This document shows positions 6,354 to 7,617 of a DNA stretch of 7,617 nucleotides, one piece after another. The first letter of the stretch is position 1. The number at the start of each line of letters is the position of its first letter. Below the pieces are notes generated by a model, which saw nothing but the letters and a program-made list of their open reading frames with translations, searched no databases and was not told where the DNA came from. The position numbers and the translations under genes are program-made. This DNA comes from Candidatus Methanodesulfokora sp. (GTDB lineage: Archaea; Korarchaeota; Korarchaeia; Korarchaeales; Korarchaeaceae): assembly GCA_023269865.1 (NCBI GenBank), contig JAGDWR010000028.1:16514-24130 (forward strand). Reading direction: 5' to 3'.

Positions 6354-6632
6354 ATGAGCTTAGTAAGGGCTCATTTAAGGATATATGGCTGGGTTCAAGG
6401 CGTCTTCTTCAGGTCATCTATGAGAAGAGTTGCAAAAAGACTTGGAGTTGTAGGATGGGTGAGAAATCTACCTGATGGAAGCGTTGAAGCTGTTGTAGAG
6501 GGGGAGAAGGAGAAAGTGGAGGAGATCATAAAGTGGGCACACAGGGGACCAGAGCTAGCGGTAGTTGAGAGGGTTGATGTGGAGTGGGAGGAACCAACGG
6601 GTGAGTTTGATGACTTTTCCATCATCTACTAG
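6354..6632 (+). CDS. acyP: Acylphosphatase
   Basis: Seen: 92 residues, the full family length. The signature phosphate loop Y11-G-W-V-Q-G-V-F-F-R20 carries the catalytic arginine R20. The second signature [12 protein letters not shown] at 34-45 carries the catalytic asparagine N38, and the C-terminus ends with the FSIIY strand usual for the fold. Known: these small soluble enzymes hydrolyse acyl phosphates such as carbamoyl phosphate, acetyl phosphate or 1,3-bisphosphoglycerate; the physiological role in archaea is unsettled. The ATG at 6354 coincides with the transcript start predicted from the TATA box at 6325-6332, so translation is probably leaderless, which fits the lack of any Shine-Dalgarno sequence upstream. 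It is a single gene, converging on the alpha/beta hydrolase 37 bases further on. Confidence 0.96.
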   Translation: MSLVRAHLRIYGWVQGVFFRSSMRRVAKRLGVVGWVRNLPDGSVEAVVEGEKEKVEEIIKWAHRGPELAVVERVDVEWEEPTGEFDDFSIIY

Positions 6633-6669
6633 CTGCTTTTAGTTAATAACTATTTCTTATTTAATGCTA
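6633..6669. terminator. Shared convergent terminator region between the acylphosphatase and the hydrolase
   Basis: The gap between the two stop codons contains CTTTT, a near-palindrome TAGTTA-A-TAACTA at 6640-6652, and the T-rich run TATTTCTTATTTAA. Archaeal termination commonly uses T-rich tracts at the end of the coding strand, and the plus-strand reading is T-rich. The minus-strand reading is less so. Assigned from position and composition only. Confidence 0.4.
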
Positions 6670-7494
6670 CTAAGGTGGATAAAATCTGTTGAGAAAGTTG
6701 ATTATGTGTTTATTTACCTCCTCAGCTCTCTCCAGGATGAGGTAATGACCTGCTCCCCTCAGGATGACAATTTCAGAGTTTGGTATATCCTTTAGCCTGA
6801 GGGAAAGCGAGGGATCTATCACCTTGTCCTCATCCCCCACTATTATCAAAGTGGGTGCTTTTATCTCCTTTATTCTATCCCCAAGCTCGTATCCAGAGAC
6901 GCTTAAAGCTACGTTCAAAGGGTCTCCAGGAAACTTCTTTATCTCCTCTACCATCCAATCCAGTAGCTCCCTTGGGACATTTCTGGAGAGGACCTCCTTT
7001 AGCTCCTCCTTCAACATCTCTGTTCTGTATCTGTCATCAGCCAGTTTAGCCAGCTCAAATGGGGATGACATCATCTTATAAACATTCTCCTCGAACCTCT
7101 CTATGTAATCTCTAACTGGATCATAGCTGTAGTTTCTATGAGCTCTTGTCGCTATCAGGACCAGGGCCTTGACTTCGTTCTCAATGGCGTACCTCATTGA
7201 GATTATTCCTCCCATGGACCAGCCCACGAGGGCTACTTCATCCACTTTTTCCCTTTCAAGAATCAATTTTATGTCGTTAGAGAACTCTTCTATAGATATT
7301 GGCTTCTTAAGCTCGCTAGAAAGACCATGTCCTCTTAAATCCACTGCTATAACCTTGTATCTCCTTGATAGCACTGGTATCTGCTCTTTCCACCATTTAT
7401 GAGATGCCCATGCCCCGTGTATCAGAACAACACATCTTCCGGATCCAAATACCTCGTAGAATATCCTTTCACCATCTAGCTCGATGAACGGCAC
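6670..7494 (-). CDS. Alpha/beta-fold hydrolase
   Basis: Seen: 274 residues with the classic order of the fold. There is an oxyanion HG motif (IHGAWA, 25-30), DLRGHGLS at 52-59, the nucleophile elbow G91-W-S93-M-G95, a helical cap at about 120-195, the acid loop VGDED at 219-223 with D223 as likely acid, and the catalytic H250 in AGHYL. The triad S93-D223-H250 is complete. Known: the group includes esterases, lipases, carbon-carbon hydrolases and peroxidase-like enzymes; nothing here identifies the substrate. There is no signal peptide, so it is cytoplasmic. The start is a GTG at 7494, supported because the protein then opens with the usual PFIELDGERIFYE strand pair and because a TATA-like AT run (about 7511-7523) puts transcription within a few bases of it, suggesting a leaderless GTG start. 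It is a single gene, convergent with the acylphosphatase. Confidence 0.92.
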   Translation of the reverse strand: MPFIELDGERIFYEVFGSGRCVVLIHGAWASHKWWKEQIPVLSRRYKVIAVDLRGHGLSSELKKPISIEEFSNDIKLILEREKVDEVALVGWSMGGIISMRYAIENEVKALVLIATRAHRNYSYDPVRDYIERFEENVYKMMSSPFELAKLADDRYRTEMLKEELKEVLSRNVPRELLDWMVEEIKKFPGDPLNVALSVSGYELGDRIKEIKAPTLIIVGDEDKVIDPSLSLRLKDIPNSEIVILRGAGHYLILERAEEVNKHIINFLNRFYPP

Positions 7495-7530
7495 AGCTAA
7501 ATACAGCCATCTTAAATTTTTTATGATCCG
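7495..7530 (-). promoter_or_regulatory. Promoter of the alpha/beta hydrolase
   Basis: On the minus strand ATAAAAAATTTAAG (plus about 7511-7524) is a TATA-like run centred roughly 24 bases upstream of the GTG at 7494, which would give a leaderless transcript. There is no Shine-Dalgarno sequence between it and the start. Confidence 0.5.
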
Positions 7531-7575
7531 CGATTCCCGTTACCAGTAGTTTCAAAATAGATAGTTAAATAATCA

Positions 7576-7611
7576 TAACCATTTCACACTCGAGGCTTTA
7601 TAGAATGGTTA
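7576..7611. repeat. Inverted repeat TAACCATT ... AATGGTTA around a TATA-like box at the right edge
   Basis: Perfect 8-base arms at 7576-7583 and 7604-7611 are separated by 20 bases. The spacer contains the palindrome CTCGAG (7589-7594) and the TATA-like GCTTTATAG (7595-7603). It may be the promoter/operator of a plus-strand gene beyond the window, divergent from the hydrolase. No gene is visible in 7531-7617 itself. Confidence 0.4.
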
Positions 7612-7617
7612 ATGCCG

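Noticed and set aside
6764..7081. Plus-strand open frame of 105 codons inside the alpha/beta hydrolase
   Set aside because: Serine- and leucine-rich shadow of the real gene on the opposite strand, which has a complete catalytic triad.
1..7617. tRNA or rRNA genes, CRISPR repeats, insertion sequences or attachment sites
   Set aside because: I saw no cloverleaf-like segment, regularly spaced repeats, transposase motifs or paired direct repeats; nearly all the sequence is accounted for by nine genes.

Overview
The window looks archaeal and probably comes from a thermophile, most likely of the TACK/Thermoproteota kind, though the lineage cannot be fixed from sequence alone. The case rests on four things: an archaeal/plant-type D-aminoacyl-tRNA deacylase (DtdA), two archaeal ether-lipid genes side by side (a geranylgeranyl-reductase-family flavoprotein and a tetraether-synthase-like radical SAM protein), an archaeal/eukaryal-type MiaB-like tRNA methylthiotransferase, and TATA-box promoters placed so that several transcripts would be leaderless or nearly so. 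Genes are dense; nine are seen, with no gene-free stretch over 300 bases and no mobile element, CRISPR array or RNA gene.

Layout. Bases 1-2686 (minus strand) hold a lipid pair: the tetraether-synthase-like radical SAM gene followed with no gap (TGA|ATG) by the flavoprotein reductase, which runs off the left edge. A short AT-rich divergent promoter region (2687-2765) separates them from the plus-strand MiaB-like gene (2766-4022). That gene converges, 11 bases apart, on a four-gene minus-strand cluster (4034-6229). In transcription order the cluster is dtdA, a 103-residue protein I do not recognise, a UPF0173 metallo-beta-lactamase-fold hydrolase, and a small S-adenosylmethionine-decarboxylase (SpeH)-like protein. 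Two of its junctions are 4-base GTGA stop/start overlaps. A 124-base divergent region with an inverted repeat follows, then a plus-strand acylphosphatase with a canonical leaderless promoter. It converges on a minus-strand alpha/beta hydrolase. The last 120 bases hold that gene's promoter and a second inverted repeat around a TATA-like box.

How the genes work together. The left pair fits membrane lipid maturation: saturation of geranylgeranyl chains and carbon-carbon joining of chains to make membrane-spanning tetraethers. The MiaB-like protein and DtdA both serve translation (tRNA position-37 modification and removal of D-amino acids from tRNA).

The most unusual gene is the SpeH-like one. 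It keeps the family fold signature, including the HTWPE motif, but has glycine where the serine that forms the pyruvoyl cofactor should be, and tyrosine where the catalytic cysteine should be. It therefore cannot be a normal pyruvoyl decarboxylase. It may be a regulatory 'prozyme'-type partner or have a new role, perhaps tied to the hydrolase it is translationally coupled to.
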